Below are positions 10,590-22,313 of a DNA stretch of 64,000 bases, in pieces. Location of the stretch: contig CM075654.1 of assembly GCA_037953625.1 (NCBI GenBank), positions 49,669,001 through 49,733,000 of the forward strand. Direction: 5' to 3'. Each line of letters begins with the position of its first letter. Within the stretch, counting starts at the first letter, position 1. Below the pieces are notes generated by a model. That model was given only the letters and a program-made list of their open reading frames with translations, did not search any database and was not told the origin of the DNA. The translations under genes and the position numbers were made by a program. This DNA is from Crotalaria pallida. Lineage: Eukaryota > Streptophyta > Magnoliopsida > Fabales > Fabaceae.

Positions 10590-12658
10590 TACTTATATAA
10601 AAAGATCCCTTTTCGAGGCATCACGTTTGTCGCGTGAAATAATCCTCGCACCAGAGCGTTTGTAGGTAGATAATCATTCTTTCCAACCAAAATTACAATT
10701 TGAAATTAAATAAATTATTCAAATTTATTTAATCATTATCTCTAACCAAAATTACAATGTGAAATTAAATATATTTTTCAAATTTATTTAATCATTATCT
10801 ATATGTGAAATCATTATCTTCAATTTGTTAAAAAAAAGAAGTAATCATTATCCTCAAATTTTTTTTTAAAAAAATCACTATATATAACATGATCTCACCT
10901 TCATTCACTCTATTTCCAAAAATTGTCTCCTTTTAATATTTCTTATTTTATGTTCCTAAAAGGGTTCTGATTTCTCAATGTTTATTTGTACACTTTTTGC
11001 TGCAGGCCTTCAAATAATTGATCAAATTAATTACAAACAAGCAATAGCAAAGAAACATTACATCGAATCTTTCATTGGTGGGCAAGTTTATGTAGGAACA
11101 GAACAAGGACTCTGCAATAGGCAATAGCCAAATATTAAGACGCAGCAACGAAGCTTCTTCTTCTAGGGGTGAGCAACGGCTCTCCCATATTATGTATAGG
11201 CCAGGTTCTTCCTGTATTTTACAGTGTTAAGTAAATTTAATTTTTGTGCCAAATTTTTAATTTGATTTTTTTCAGCTTTTTGATTAAACTGTTACTGCTG
11301 TATTCCATTGAAAGTTGTACTTGGCTTGACCATCTTTGACATGGAGGGAAAAAAAACTTATATAAAAATTCCCTTTTCGAAGTACCATGTTTATTATAAT
11401 TATGGTAGTAATTTTAGTCCTTATTCCACGTTGATGCATGTGCTGCTTTTTGTTTGGATTTTTATTTGTTTATAAGGTATACTTTTAATCTAAATATATA
11501 AGAAAAAGGTAAGTATTGTTACATTGTTAAATATTATCGTCCTCAAAACATAATTCATTATTTTAAAAATAGCATTTGAAAATCTTTCTTTCAAGACAAT
11601 TTGGTCTCTGAAAAAATTAAGTTAAATAGATTATTCAAATTTTCCAAATCATTATTCCAAAAACATTAAAATCTCATCATTAATTATATTTAATAATTAA
11701 ATTAAAACTAAAATCCTATAAATAAGTTTCATAATATATTAAAAGATAATAACAACTAAATTCAATCTAAATCTCTTCCTACTTTTTTTGTAACCACTTT
11801 ATCTGAATATATTATCGAGATAAATTTATTTGTTAATTAATATAAAAGTGTTATATTAAAAACGGAGGGATTAATCTATTAAAAACTCAAGGATTATTTG
11901 GTTAAGATATTCGGGAATAAAAAAATTTGATGTTATCCACAAATTACAAATACAAGATAGATTCAATAATTATAAAACATATAAGAAAAAAAATTTGCTT
12001 GTTTCATCTAGACATTTCCACGTAATATGTGGAGAGATTATAAATCTGTACAAGTTGATGGGTTTGGAGTATACATCATAGCTCACAAATTTCCCTTAAT
12101 ATTTGACACAACACGTCAACTCTAAAGCTAAACTTTAAAAAAATATATATATTTAAAATTTAAATGATAATTATAATAAAAAAAATATATTAAGAGTAGA
12201 TTATCTTATAAAAATGACAAATTTTTTTTACATAATTTATATTATTTATTATTATGAGCTCATTTTTAAATTTTACCTGAGACAAGTTTTAAATTATACA
12301 ATATTTTATCATCATTGCAATATCGAAATTAAGAGTATTCCAATATTTTTTAAAAAATTAAAACAAATTAAATACTAATAAAGTATAGATATTTTCAAAC
12401 ATTACAAATAATATGGATATATGATTAAATATAATGCTTATCATTTTGTAAAAATTTTGCAATGGATAAATACTTTAGTTGTTATAATCTCTAAAAAAAA
12501 ATGTAACAGATGAAAAACAAAGTTACATACATTTCAAAAATTGAAAAAAAAATTAATTCATGATGATTAGAAAAATTAGGATAAAGATTTTTTAGAATCA
12601 AATCTTATGATTAACTTGAGATAAGATAAACAATGAAAAATATCAAAATATTTAAATA

Positions 12659-12690
<32 letters not shown>

Positions 12691-13483
12691 TATAATAATA
12701 AATGTGATAATCATATTACAAAGATGATAATTTACATTCATAAAATACTAAATTATCATGTCCCATGACATAGGAAATATTTTGATTTATCCTTAAATAT
12801 ACTCATAATACCATCAAACAAAAAATATAAAAAAAAATTAATTTTGATTCCACTCCAACTAATCATAATATAATAATAAACGTAATAATGATATATAAAA
12901 ACGTGTTACTCCATCGATCAACTAAATAAGAAATACATTAATTTAATACACACCTATACATAAACAAATATAATATTAAAAATATATAAAAAAAAGTAGT
13001 CGTTATATTCCTTATAAAATGCAATGTGTTAATCAAGACAGTCAAGAATAACAAGTTCAATGTCGTCTTCATGTCCTATGAAATACTGAATATTCTAATT
13101 TATTCTTAAATTTACTCATAATACCACCAAACAAAAAAGATGAAAATATTTAAATATGATTTATTTTTGATTCTTCAAAATAAAGTTGATAATCATATAA
13201 AAATGTTAATTTCTCCATTAAATAAATAAGGAAGATATCGGATAAAAAATGTTACTTTTTATTTATACAAGAAAGTACAAAATTTCTCAACAAGCTTATT
13301 TAAATTATTGTTTTTTAAGTGCAGGGTTTGATTTGAGTCTATGTCTTTTTGTATAATTTTTTTTATTGTTGTGTAATAATAATTTTTACTTAAAAATAAA
13401 AAAAAAATCTTTACTTTATAATATTTAATATAAAAAAAAATTAAAATATCAATAACCCGTGCATTGCACGGGATGAGAGCTAG
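10590..13483 (+). mobile_element. Tandem Helitron copies 2 and 3
   Basis: Immediately after the CTAG end of the first copy the Helitron 5' sequence starts again (ACTTATATAAAAAGATCCC, 10591 on), without the leading TC. A third, more diverged 5' end lies at about 11354. The shared 3' end at 13483 has a perfect hairpin (13456-13472, CCCGTGC/GCACGGG) followed by ATGAGAGCTAG and T. The last 1.2 kb is similar to the end of copy 1. No protein gene. The middle copy seems to lack its own 3' end, so the array is either tandem with a truncated member or nested. Confidence 0.7.
12659..12705. repeat. (TAA)n microsatellite
   Basis: About 14 AAT/TAA units with one interruption, inside the third Helitron copy. 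The corresponding place in copy 1 has only one or two units. Confidence 0.85.
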
Positions 13484-14077
13484 TATATATATATATATTC
13501 TCACCTCGTTTTTATACATACATAGGTTACATATAGAAAAAATTGTTTATATATACATATATATATATATATATTTATATATATAAGTCACTTTATAGTT
13601 TTTGGAAAAATATTTAATTCAATTTTTCTAAACTATTGTTATTAAATAATTTTTTAATTAATTAAGTTTTAATTTCTCATAAAATGAGTAATTTAAATAA
13701 ATAGGTAAAATATAATTTGGTAATTTATTTTAAAAAAAAATTAATTATTTACCTTAATTAATATATTTTGGTTAAATGTAAAGTTTAAATCTGAAAAATA
13801 AAATAAAAAATTATATATACTCACCCCTTGCAACCTACCCACTCTGGTCTCTCTGAACTAGCAAGAGTCACATGATAAAGGGCACGCGTCTATACATAAT
13901 GATCTTCTTATACATAAAATTTTTTTGTCATTTTTATTTTGATGTTTAGTAACTTCTAATTTTAATTTTCAATAATATTTAACTATTCTCCTTTATTTTA
14001 TATGTAATATTTTTTTGGAAAATTCACGTTCATTAATAAAGTAAATTAAAGTTGTTAGTGATATTGAAAATGTAAAC
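13484..14077. other. AT-rich spacer with TA repeats
   Basis: Two TA-dinucleotide tracts (about 13483-13499 and 13547-13590) and otherwise very AT-rich sequence. No gene or structured repeat seen. Confidence 0.6.
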
Positions 14078-14086
14078 TTTTATTAA

Positions 14087-14590
14087 GGCTTAATTATGTC
14101 ACAAGTTCGGGTACTTTTGTCAGATACCTTTTTTCTTTTTTTTTCAATGTCTGACTCTCCGAAATTACTTATGAGCTTGTTATATACCCCTACTACCAAT
14201 TCTGACCAATTTTGCTGACATGTAACATCAGAATCGGAGTCAAACGCAGGAGGTTGGTCACGTGGTGCCACATGATGTCATACGGGCGAAGACGACCTCT
14301 CTTCAATCCTTTTTTTTTCTTTTTTTATTTAACTAATTAAAAATATAAAAATGTTAAGTTCTTTAGTTTTTTAATTAAAAAAAATCTCCGCCTACGGAGC
14401 ATCACGTACCTAACCTCCTATGTCTGACCAGGATTTCGATGTTACATGTTAGCAAAATTAGCCAAAATTGGTAATAGCGATATATCACAAACCCAGAAGT
14501 AAGTTTAGGAGTCAGACGTTGAAAAAAAAAAGAATAAGGGTATCTGGCAAATGTACCCCAAACTTCAGGGACTTGTGACGTAATTAAGTC
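14087..14590. mobile_element. MULE-type MITE with long inverted arms
   Basis: A 504-bp foldback whose arms (about 170 bp, roughly 80 percent alike by eye) begin GGCTTAATTA on the left and GACTTAATTA on the right. A perfect 9-bp duplication TTTTATTAA flanks it (14078-14086 and 14591-14599). The loop is AT-rich and there is no transposase. Confidence 0.88.
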
Positions 14591-14599
14591 TTTTATTAA

Positions 14600-15795
14600 T
14601 ATACTTTTTCAAAATTATCCCTATAATTATTATTATTGAAATTCTAAAAAATGATGACCAAATTGGGGTGTTTTTAAAATGAAGTAATTAAATGTTATTG
14701 AAAAATGAAATATGATATTATAAATATGGCCAATATTTTTCTTAAAGGGTCTTAGATATAGGACCAGAGGGATTACTTCTTTTTACAAATATCTTTATTT
14801 ATTCATTACATTTTAAATTTTTAATAATAGTAAATGAGTAGTTTTGGAAAAGTATATTAAATTTTCACATTTTCATTGTTATTAACAAATTTAACTACCT
14901 TCCTTGATGGAAGTGAAAATTCCTAAAATGATCTTACACATACGACCGGAGGGAGTGGTAAGTTCTGTTAGGTACTTTTCTTCCATCTACACGGGTACTA
15001 CTTTATCCATCCCATAAATTAAGTAGTTTAAGGTTATTGTCGAAAGTAATAGCATTCTCAAGAAAAAAAACCTTTACCCTACAGGTTTTTATTCCTAGCC
15101 GTTCTACGTTTAATGGATCATTAATAGTCATTATTCAATTGTTTAAATACGATCATTATTCTTGATTATTACTTTTAATGGATCATTAATGGTTTAGAAT
15201 AATGACATATTAATTTGACTATTATTATTCTTAATGACAACAAAAAATTCTAATGTATACATCAATTTATTGTTCATTATGTTTTTGTCGTTACAAGAGT
15301 TATGACTTTTGAGCTATATAAGGGTCATTGGACAAGCTATACTGACAATGAGAAAAACGTAGAACGAAAACACATTTCGTAGCCTTCTATTCTTTCTTCC
15401 TTTCTTTAGGCTGAGCAACATAACTTTGTGAGAATCCAAGTTTTTTGTCTTGAGTGCACAAGTTAGAGAAATGTTGTGCTAACCTTGGGAGCAAGAACCG
15501 GTTGATATAGTTGAACAATAACACTATCCGACAATCTTATTTTTAGGGCAATGGTATTTTCCACGACATAATCATTTTCAACTCTTTTTCAAGTATGCAC
15601 ACAGATTAAAAAAAATGATAAAATAATATAAGAATTTGATATATTTTGACTAATGTATCCCCATTTAATAATTGGATAGAGTAATAATAAATGTATGAAG
15701 ATTATATTAAAAAGAGATAGAGAAATGCACTGTGAAAAAGAAAATATGATAAATAAGGGTATTCTTGGAAAAAGAAATATAAACGAGTATTTGGT
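14600..15795. other. AT-rich intergenic with MITE-end remnants
   Basis: No gene. Fragments resembling Stowaway ends (GGACCAGAGGGA at about 14761, GACCGGAGGGAGT at about 14944) suggest decayed MITEs. Direct repeats of AATGGATCATTAATG occur at about 15112 and 15178. Confidence 0.45.
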
Positions 15796-15804
15796 TTTTA
15801 AAAT

Positions 15805-17622
15805 GGGGGTTTCTTCGGTGCCGTCGTAAAACGGTGGGTTTCAGTACCGTCGAAGCCTTAACCAATGAAAGCACGCCACCTCATTTAATTAGTCACGTCA
15901 GCATAATTTCTAATAAAACATCCAATTTTATCATATTGCATTTTAATCCTTCACATTTTAAGTAACTTTTGATTATTCTAATCAATTTAAATCAAATTAA
16001 ATATTTCCTATTTTATTTAAAAAATTAGAATAAAAAAAATTAGGATTTGATTCTGAAATAGTTTTTTTTCAAAATCTTTCAATTATTTTATAATATTTAT
16101 CTTTACATTGTTATATTTTTTTAGAGATCTTTACGCTGATGATTATGTTTTTATATTTATCTTTCATTCATTACTATTGTTTATCAACTATCAATTAAAC
16201 ATCTTAAAGAGATTTAAATTTATAAAATTCAAAATCTTGATTCAAATTTAATGTTTATCTTTACATAGTTATTTTTTTAGAGATCTTAACGCTGTTATTT
16301 GAATTTGAATTCATAAATTTTTTTCACAATGGTGCTGAAATGTAAAGTCATGCTCGTAATCCTTATCAGAATTAGCATTTGAAACATTCTTATCAAACTC
16401 GATCATATGCACATCAGAAAGACAACAATTTAATACACTGCAAAAATTCAATTGCATTATGGTTGTTTTGTGAAAAAGTGGGAAGCTGCGAAAAAATGAT
16501 TTTTTTTTCTATTGTTTGTATAGAATCTAAATATTACAACATCTAAAAATAATCACTTTTTCAAATAATCACTTTTTTGTTGAATTTGTTTTTATTTATT
16601 TCTAAACAAATAGACCATAACAATTTCCTCTAATTCAGGAACCAATAACATGATTCTAATTTTACCAATATTATAAAATTTTACAGCAAGGCTACCAAAA
16701 TCCAGAAACAAATATTGAAATTCATGAGTATAATTGTGTGGATGTTGTGATTTATTGCGTCTCTATTAAAAAATTTCACAAATTTGATTACTGACTTTTG
16801 TTTGGCCATCACTAACACTAAGTAAATAATCACAACAACAAATAAATAGTCAATTCTCATGTCATTGATCACTTGCATACTTCTTTGTTTTTGTTTTTAC
16901 AATAGAAAGTCAAGAAAAGGGAAAAAAACGAAGCATATGCTTACAAGTGCTTGGGAAATAATTAATCTTTGTTATAGATATAACAAACTAAAAAAAGAGG
17001 GGAAAACATAATCAGAGTTGAGAAAGAGGGAAAAACATAAGGTAAAGTGATTTTCTAAGAGAAGAGGCATTGGTGACGATGATGACGTCGGGTCGTGTTT
17101 GGTTGTGATGCCGTCAAGAATAGCGGTGAAAATTGATATCACAATGAGATGTGTTTGGTGTGTGCAGCGAAAATTTGATGGATGATGAATGTGTTGTACC
17201 CTACTGATTTATGGATGAGGCAACTTAATAATTCTATGAAGTGTTGATGAATCATGAAGCCGTGATAAAGCTTGTATTGTGATCAAGTCGTGATGAAGTT
17301 TGCCCAGGTGATGAACCGACGTGATGAAATTTGCAGCGTTGATGAACTGATAGATTATGAAAGAAACTATTTCAAAATCAAATCCTAATTTTTTTATTTT
17401 AATTTTTTAAATAAAATAGGAAATATTTAATTTGATTTAAATTAGTTAGATTAATCAAAAGTTACCTAAAATGTGAAGGACTAAAATGCAATATGATAAA
17501 ATTAGATGCTTTAATAGAAATTATGCTGACGTGGCTAATTATATGACATGGTGTGTTTTCATTGGTTAAGGGTTCGACGGCACCGAAACCCACCCTTTTG
17601 CAACGGCACCGGAGAAACCCCC
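15805..17622. mobile_element. Non-autonomous MULE, 1.8 kb
   Basis: The ends are GGGGGTTTC/GAAACCCCC and extend into inverted arms of about 250-290 bp carrying CGGTGCCGTCG-type GC-rich blocks and then AT-rich sequence. The flanks are a perfect 9-bp duplication TTTTAAAAT (15796-15804 and 17623-17631). The 1.2-kb interior has no transposase frame. A block at about 17040-17340 is more GC-rich (GATGACGTCGGGTCG, repeated GTGATGAA motifs) and could be acquired host sequence, but I recognise no gene in it. Confidence 0.87.
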
Positions 17623-17640
17623 TTTTAAAATTACATAATA

Positions 17641-17927
17641 CTTCCTCTGGTCCTTATTATAGGGCATACTTAACTGAATTATACATATCAAGGAAAGCAG
17701 TTAGCTTTTTTTAACTCTATGAGAATAAATTGTAACATTACAATTTTACCCTCTGATCTCAATTTTTCTTGGAAAGTTCACACTCATTAATGAACAAAAA
17801 AAACATAGCTAGTCAAAGCATTTAATAACAGAAAAAAAGAAAAATAATGATGCATAGGTATAAAGTGACTTATAATTAGAACTAAAACTTTTTCTAAAAA
17901 GTTACCTATAATAAGAACCGGAAGGAG
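17641..17927. mobile_element. Stowaway-like MITE
   Basis: A 287-bp element with inverted ends CTTCCTCTGG.CCTTATTATAGG and, on the other side, CTCCTTCCGGTTCTTATTATAGG, with TA on each side (17639-17640 and 17928-17929). TA target and this terminal consensus are typical of Tc1/mariner-derived Stowaway elements. No coding capacity. Confidence 0.75.
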
Positions 17928-17988
17928 TACATGGGACAAGACAAAATGACCAAGATTACATAACTTATCATAAAGAGAGAGTAATAAT

Positions 17989-18215
17989 TGTAGAAAATAG
18001 GATGAATTGATCAATCTTATTCCTTTTGCATTGAGCACGATACAGTATAAATAGACTTAGTTCAATGACAGTATCACGTGATACTTGGAAAGCTGATCAC
18101 GTATTAAATTAACCAAATAAAACAAACTGCAAAATTATAGGAATAGACTGCAAAATTATAGGAATAGATTAGATGAGACAACTAAGGTTATGTTGGCAGG
18201 CTGGAATCTTCTACA
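17989..18215 (-). repeat. 3' LTR of the outer Copia element
   Basis: Reads TGTAGAAGATTCC ... TTTTCTACA on the minus strand. A G-rich tract (GCGGGGGCG, 18216-18224) just outside it is the likely polypurine tract. The polyprotein stop (18188-18190) falls 27 bp into this LTR. Confidence 0.92.
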
Positions 18216-18688
18216 CGCCCCCGCAAGATGAGGTTCCCATCACGGATACTCATCCTGGTTCGCAAGTCTTGAAACTTCACTGAAGACAACGGCTTAGTTA
18301 AGATATCAGCGAGCTGGTCCTTAGTTGAGACATGTTGAACATTGAGCAAGCCTTGTTGAACTCTTTCACGCACAAAGTGATAATCGAGAGATATGTGCTT
18401 CATCCTAGAGTGGAAGACTGGATTAGCGCAAAGGTATGTTGCTCCAACATTGTCACAAAGAATGCGTGGTAAAGAGGGGAGAGTAATATGAAGCTCATGC
18501 AAGAGATTTTCAAGCCACATAAGATCTGCAGCAGTGGTTGCAACAACGCGATATTCAGCCTCAGTGGATGAATGGGCCATAGTTCATTGCTTCTTAGAGT
18601 ACCATGAAACAGGATTGCAGCCGAGGAAAATGATGTTGGCTGAAGTGGAGGTGCGATCATCGGCGTTACTGGCCCAATCAGCGTCGCT
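18188..18688 (-). pseudogene. pol: Copia RNase H, 3' piece of pol
   Basis: The piece begins at YSDADWAS on the right, next to the inserted Gypsy element, and runs through DDRTSTS, a GCNPVSWYSKKQ box, SSTEAEYR, the ILCDN motif and ADILTKPL to a stop at 18188. These are the RNase H motifs that end Copia pol. A TGA (18584-18586) lies between SKKQ and TMAHSS where the family normally has a sense codon; CGA to TGA would explain it. The reading frame continues at the other side of the insert (HLTGY at about 27907). Confidence 0.9.
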
Positions 18689-19045
18689 GTAACTGTAACA
18701 TCCTAAATTTTATTTTAAATGAAATTATTATTAAAAACCTAAGAAAAATTGGAATAATGACTTAACGAAGTTTGGTAGATAGGTGAGTGGTGATTATAAG
18801 TCCTAGGGGTTGTATAGAAAGCAATTGTGGCTTCGAGCAGAGTTAACTAAGAGAAATCGGGAGTTAAATCGGCGTTTTAGATGTTAGAAATCGACCAAAA
18901 AGAGAAAATTAGAAATTTATTATAGGATGCTAAGAAAATAAATTCCACCGTTGGATATGAAGTTTATGGGGTGAAGAAGCTTGTCTAAAAATTTGGACCC
19001 GATCCGACGGTTAACGAAAAAGTTACGGCGAATCGAAGGTTGAAG

Positions 19046-19320
19046 ACCCTGTTTCTCGCCCAGGCACATCAGCCATGCGCCCAGGCGGGTGCACTGTTCA
19101 TACGTGCACCAGAGAGTGAAAAACCCGCCCAGGCGAGGCACAAATTCGCCCAGGCGAGCGGAAATGCGCACCAGCCCCACCAATTCGCATTTTGGCGCGC
19201 CAGATCCCCCCACCACACGCACCAGCCCCACACACCACGCAGTAGCAGCACGAGCTGGTGCAGTTCTCGTGCCCAGGCGAGCCAGGCGTGCGCCCAGGCG
19301 CGCGCGCGCAGCAGCACCAG
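19046..19320. repeat. CGCCCAGGCG-rich block in the 5' LTR
   Basis: At least six exact or near copies of the palindrome-like CGCCCAGGCG are mixed with GCACCAGCCC motifs in a 275-bp CpG-rich island, in otherwise AT-rich DNA. The partner block is at 24845-25082 and has fewer copies. Confidence 0.8.
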
Positions 19321-20915
19321 ATCTGGTGCGTTGGTTGAGAAACTTGGGGCCAAAGTTCTAATCTCAGCCACACGATGGTGGCTGACCCCAAAACTGATTT
19401 TATGGCACCAAAAGCACTTCATTCTCTCATGCTTCATCATCAACCTCAACTTATCACCTTCATCATTTCCCTTAAGCTCCAAGAGCACACCCATCATCTC
19501 CTCCACACAAACACTTGATTTTTGGGCACCTAAAACCCAAAATCAACAAACCCCATCAAGCAAGCTATATTGAAATGGGTTGAAAACTTCTTCCCTCTCC
19601 TCCCTACACCACACGAATTGTCCTTCTCTTCTCCCTCTTGGATTTCAAGTTCCACCATCACTTGGGGGTAAGTAGAGTCTTATGGCATGATATTAATTCC
19701 TTTCCAACTTTCTTTAGCTCATTAAAGTTGTATTTAATATCCTCTAGGGCTCAAGCTCTTCTCACTTCAAGTTGATCAAGATCCAAGTTAGAGGCACTCA
19801 TTCTATCATCAAGACTTGTTTCTATCACCTCTAAGTTCCCTCCTAATCCTGTGGTTTGGTATCTCCTCGGTGGGCAAACTCAAGCATAGGGCATTTGGAA
19901 TCTCCTTATTCTTAAGTATTTGAGGTAAGGGGGTGGATATAGTGAGCTTTGCCTTGTTCTAGGGAGTAGGTTCTAGTTAGTACATAATACTTGTTAGGGT
20001 TATGTGTTAGGGGAGAATATTAGATTATACATCCCTAGGTTACTGAATATGAAATCCTAATTAATTAAATGTGCATGATGATTGGATGTTAAGATTAGGA
20101 AAAGGAAACTCAATAATATGAAAATGAATAATTTGATAAATGAAATTTGGTTAATGATTATATTGAAGTACATGAGGAATTGGGTAATGTGATAATAAAG
20201 TTGACATAAATGATTTCCATGATTATTGATTTTATTTGTAAAGTTGTGAATTAAATGATAACTTAATTACTGTAGCAATTATATGCATGTGTTGTGAAAT
20301 AAATTGATATAGGAAGAAAGGGAATGGAAACGATTAAATGTCATGAATGTTCATATTTGTATCTAATTGCTAAATGAGTAAAAATATTAAGTATTATCAA
20401 TTGTGAATAAAGGTCATGGCTTAGGAATTGAACTTGTGAATATAGGAAATGGAAGTAAAACGATTATGTGGAAATAAAAAGTAAAAGATGATATATGCAA
20501 AATTAAAATGAAGGGCGAATCCAAATGTTGGACTATAGAAGAGAACACTATCTGGCATGATTGTGATAATTGAGAAAGGAAAAGAATAAGGAAACTACAA
20601 GAATGACTAGATGTTGAATGTGTGTTGTTGTACTTAAATGTATTACAATTAATTGAACAGGAAAGTGAATAATTCTTGGCCTCTGAATTGAGGTGCCGAA
20701 TATTGAGAATGTGGTTTATGCGTTGGCCTCTGCTTTGAGGTGACGATTAAAGGAAAGATTTGATAATTGATATAAGGAATGAGTATGGATAAAGAATGAA
20801 TGGGAAATGTGTGTAAGTGTATTTGTGATTGTATGTGCTAAGTTTTTTGTGTAAGATGGTGAAAGTATGATTTGGCCTCTGATGTGGGGTAATGTGAAAT
20901 GAAAATGAAAGTGTG

Positions 20916-21349
20916 CGTTGACCTCTGACCTGAGGGACGCCATATGAACTAAAGCGGTTGGGTGTTGACCTCTAACCTGAGGGACACCGGACGAAATGTG
21001 TATTGGTGTGTTGACCTCTAACCTGAGAGACACACCGCGAATTAAGTGATTGGAGTGTTGACCTCTGACCTGAGGGACACAGAATGAAATAAAGTGTTGA
21101 CCTCTGACCTGAGGGACACAAAATGAAATAAAGTGTTGACCTCTGACCTGAGGGACACAAGATGAATTAAAGTGATTGGGTGTTGACCTCTGACCTGAGG
21201 GACACCGGACGAAATGTGTATTGGTGTGTTGACCTCTGACCTGAGAGACACACCGTGAATTAAGAGATTGAAGTGTTGACCTCTGACCTGAGGGACACAA
21301 TATAAATTATAATGAATGAGGTGTCGACCTCTGACCTGAGGGACACATA
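20916..21349. repeat. Ten-unit minisatellite in the 5' LTR
   Basis: Ten units of GTTGACCTCTGACCTGAGGG plus GACAC and a variable spacer, at intervals of 38-48 bp. Two units read CTCTAACC instead of CTCTGACC. Related single motifs (GGCCTCTG.TTGAGGTGA) lie on both sides. A degenerate minus-strand frame reads through it only because of its periodicity. Confidence 0.9.
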
Positions 21350-22140
21350 ATTTAAATAAGGAAAAGAATGTGGGCCTCTGCTTGAGGTGATAAATGTGTT
21401 GAGTGAAATTGTACATTGGCCTCTGATTTGAGGTGATGTACTGAAATGAAATGTGTATGTGAAATGAGTAAAAAGTAAAGGAATGGATGTTGAAATGAAT
21501 AATGAAAATGGAAATTTGGAATGAACAATGAATATGGAAATTATGAAATGTGCATGGTGTGCAATATGTGAAGATATGTTTAATTGCTATTTGTGCTTGA
21601 TCTAGCGGGTCGTTATGTCTAGTTAGAAACTGCCTTCTATTTCATGTGCAATGCTCACTCCCTTACATTTTCAGGTACAGAGATTGAGTTGGCACAGCCC
21701 CCGGTCGAGCAGGAGTACTTTCCCTTACAGGGAGAGTAGGGTTATTATGGGATTTGGAGGATATTATGAACTTAAGCCTCTTACACTATTTTGATGTAAA
21801 ATTTGTTATTTATATTTTAAGTGAGGCTTAGGATGTTTTATTTTGACAAAGTTATATGTCTTGGTTATGACACTCAAACTTAGTATTTTCCGCTATTACT
21901 CTGATATATTTGGAGCCCATGGGGCCTTGGTATAATTTAGAAATATAATCTGAAGCCCTGCTGGCTATTAGTTGTCTATTTGAAAATTGTTTATCACAGG
22001 TTAAATTTTGGATTAGTCCGAAAAACAAACAAAACTCCGTCCGTTTGACGGAAGATTTTATAAGCTTAAAAAGGAAATTTTAAATTCACTATTTTATATA
22101 AGGGTATAATAGGGTAATTAATTGTAGGTGTTACATTTTA

Positions 22141-22154
22141 TGGTATCAGAGCAG
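22141..22154 (+). promoter_or_regulatory. Primer-binding site of the gag-only element
   Basis: TGGTATCAGAGCAG five bases after the LTR end, the usual plant initiator tRNA-Met complement. Confidence 0.85.
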
Positions 22155-22313
22155 TTTCCCTCGGCCTTTGGAGTTATGAGCTACTCCAGTGATTACTCAC
22201 CGAGCGAGTAATCGATAATTATAGTTTAGAGTCTAGAGTCTATTGATAGGATGTTTATACTATTAATTATGCTATTAAGCATTAACTGTCGGCCTGATGC
22301 ATGACTGAAGAGA

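Larger units (their letters stand above)
18694..22135 (+). repeat. 5' LTR of the gag-only element
   Basis: Starts TGTAACATCC and ends GGTGTTACA, 3,442 bp. It contains a GC-rich block full of CGCCCAGGCG (19046-19320) and a ten-unit minisatellite (20916-21349). It is 28 bp longer than its partner, mainly because of extra sequence in the GC-rich block. Open frames here (for example 19040-19573 and repetitive minus-strand frames at 20716-21416) are by-products of the GC-rich block and the minisatellite. Confidence 0.93.

Noticed and set aside
14083..14271. 62-residue minus-strand frame
   Set aside because: Lies wholly in the inverted arm of a MITE.
19040..19573. Alanine/proline-rich frames in the LTR GC block
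   Set aside because: Five overlapping frames on both strands arise from low stop frequency in GC-rich repeats.
20916..21349. CRISPR-like array
   Set aside because: Plant nuclear LTR. Spacers are partly repeated and of unequal length, and the array occurs identically in both LTRs.
20716..21416. Repetitive minus-strand frames (CPSGQRSTL repeats), also at 26482-27182
   Set aside because: They are translations of the LTR minisatellite, and overlapping frames give equally long periodic products. No start context or family.
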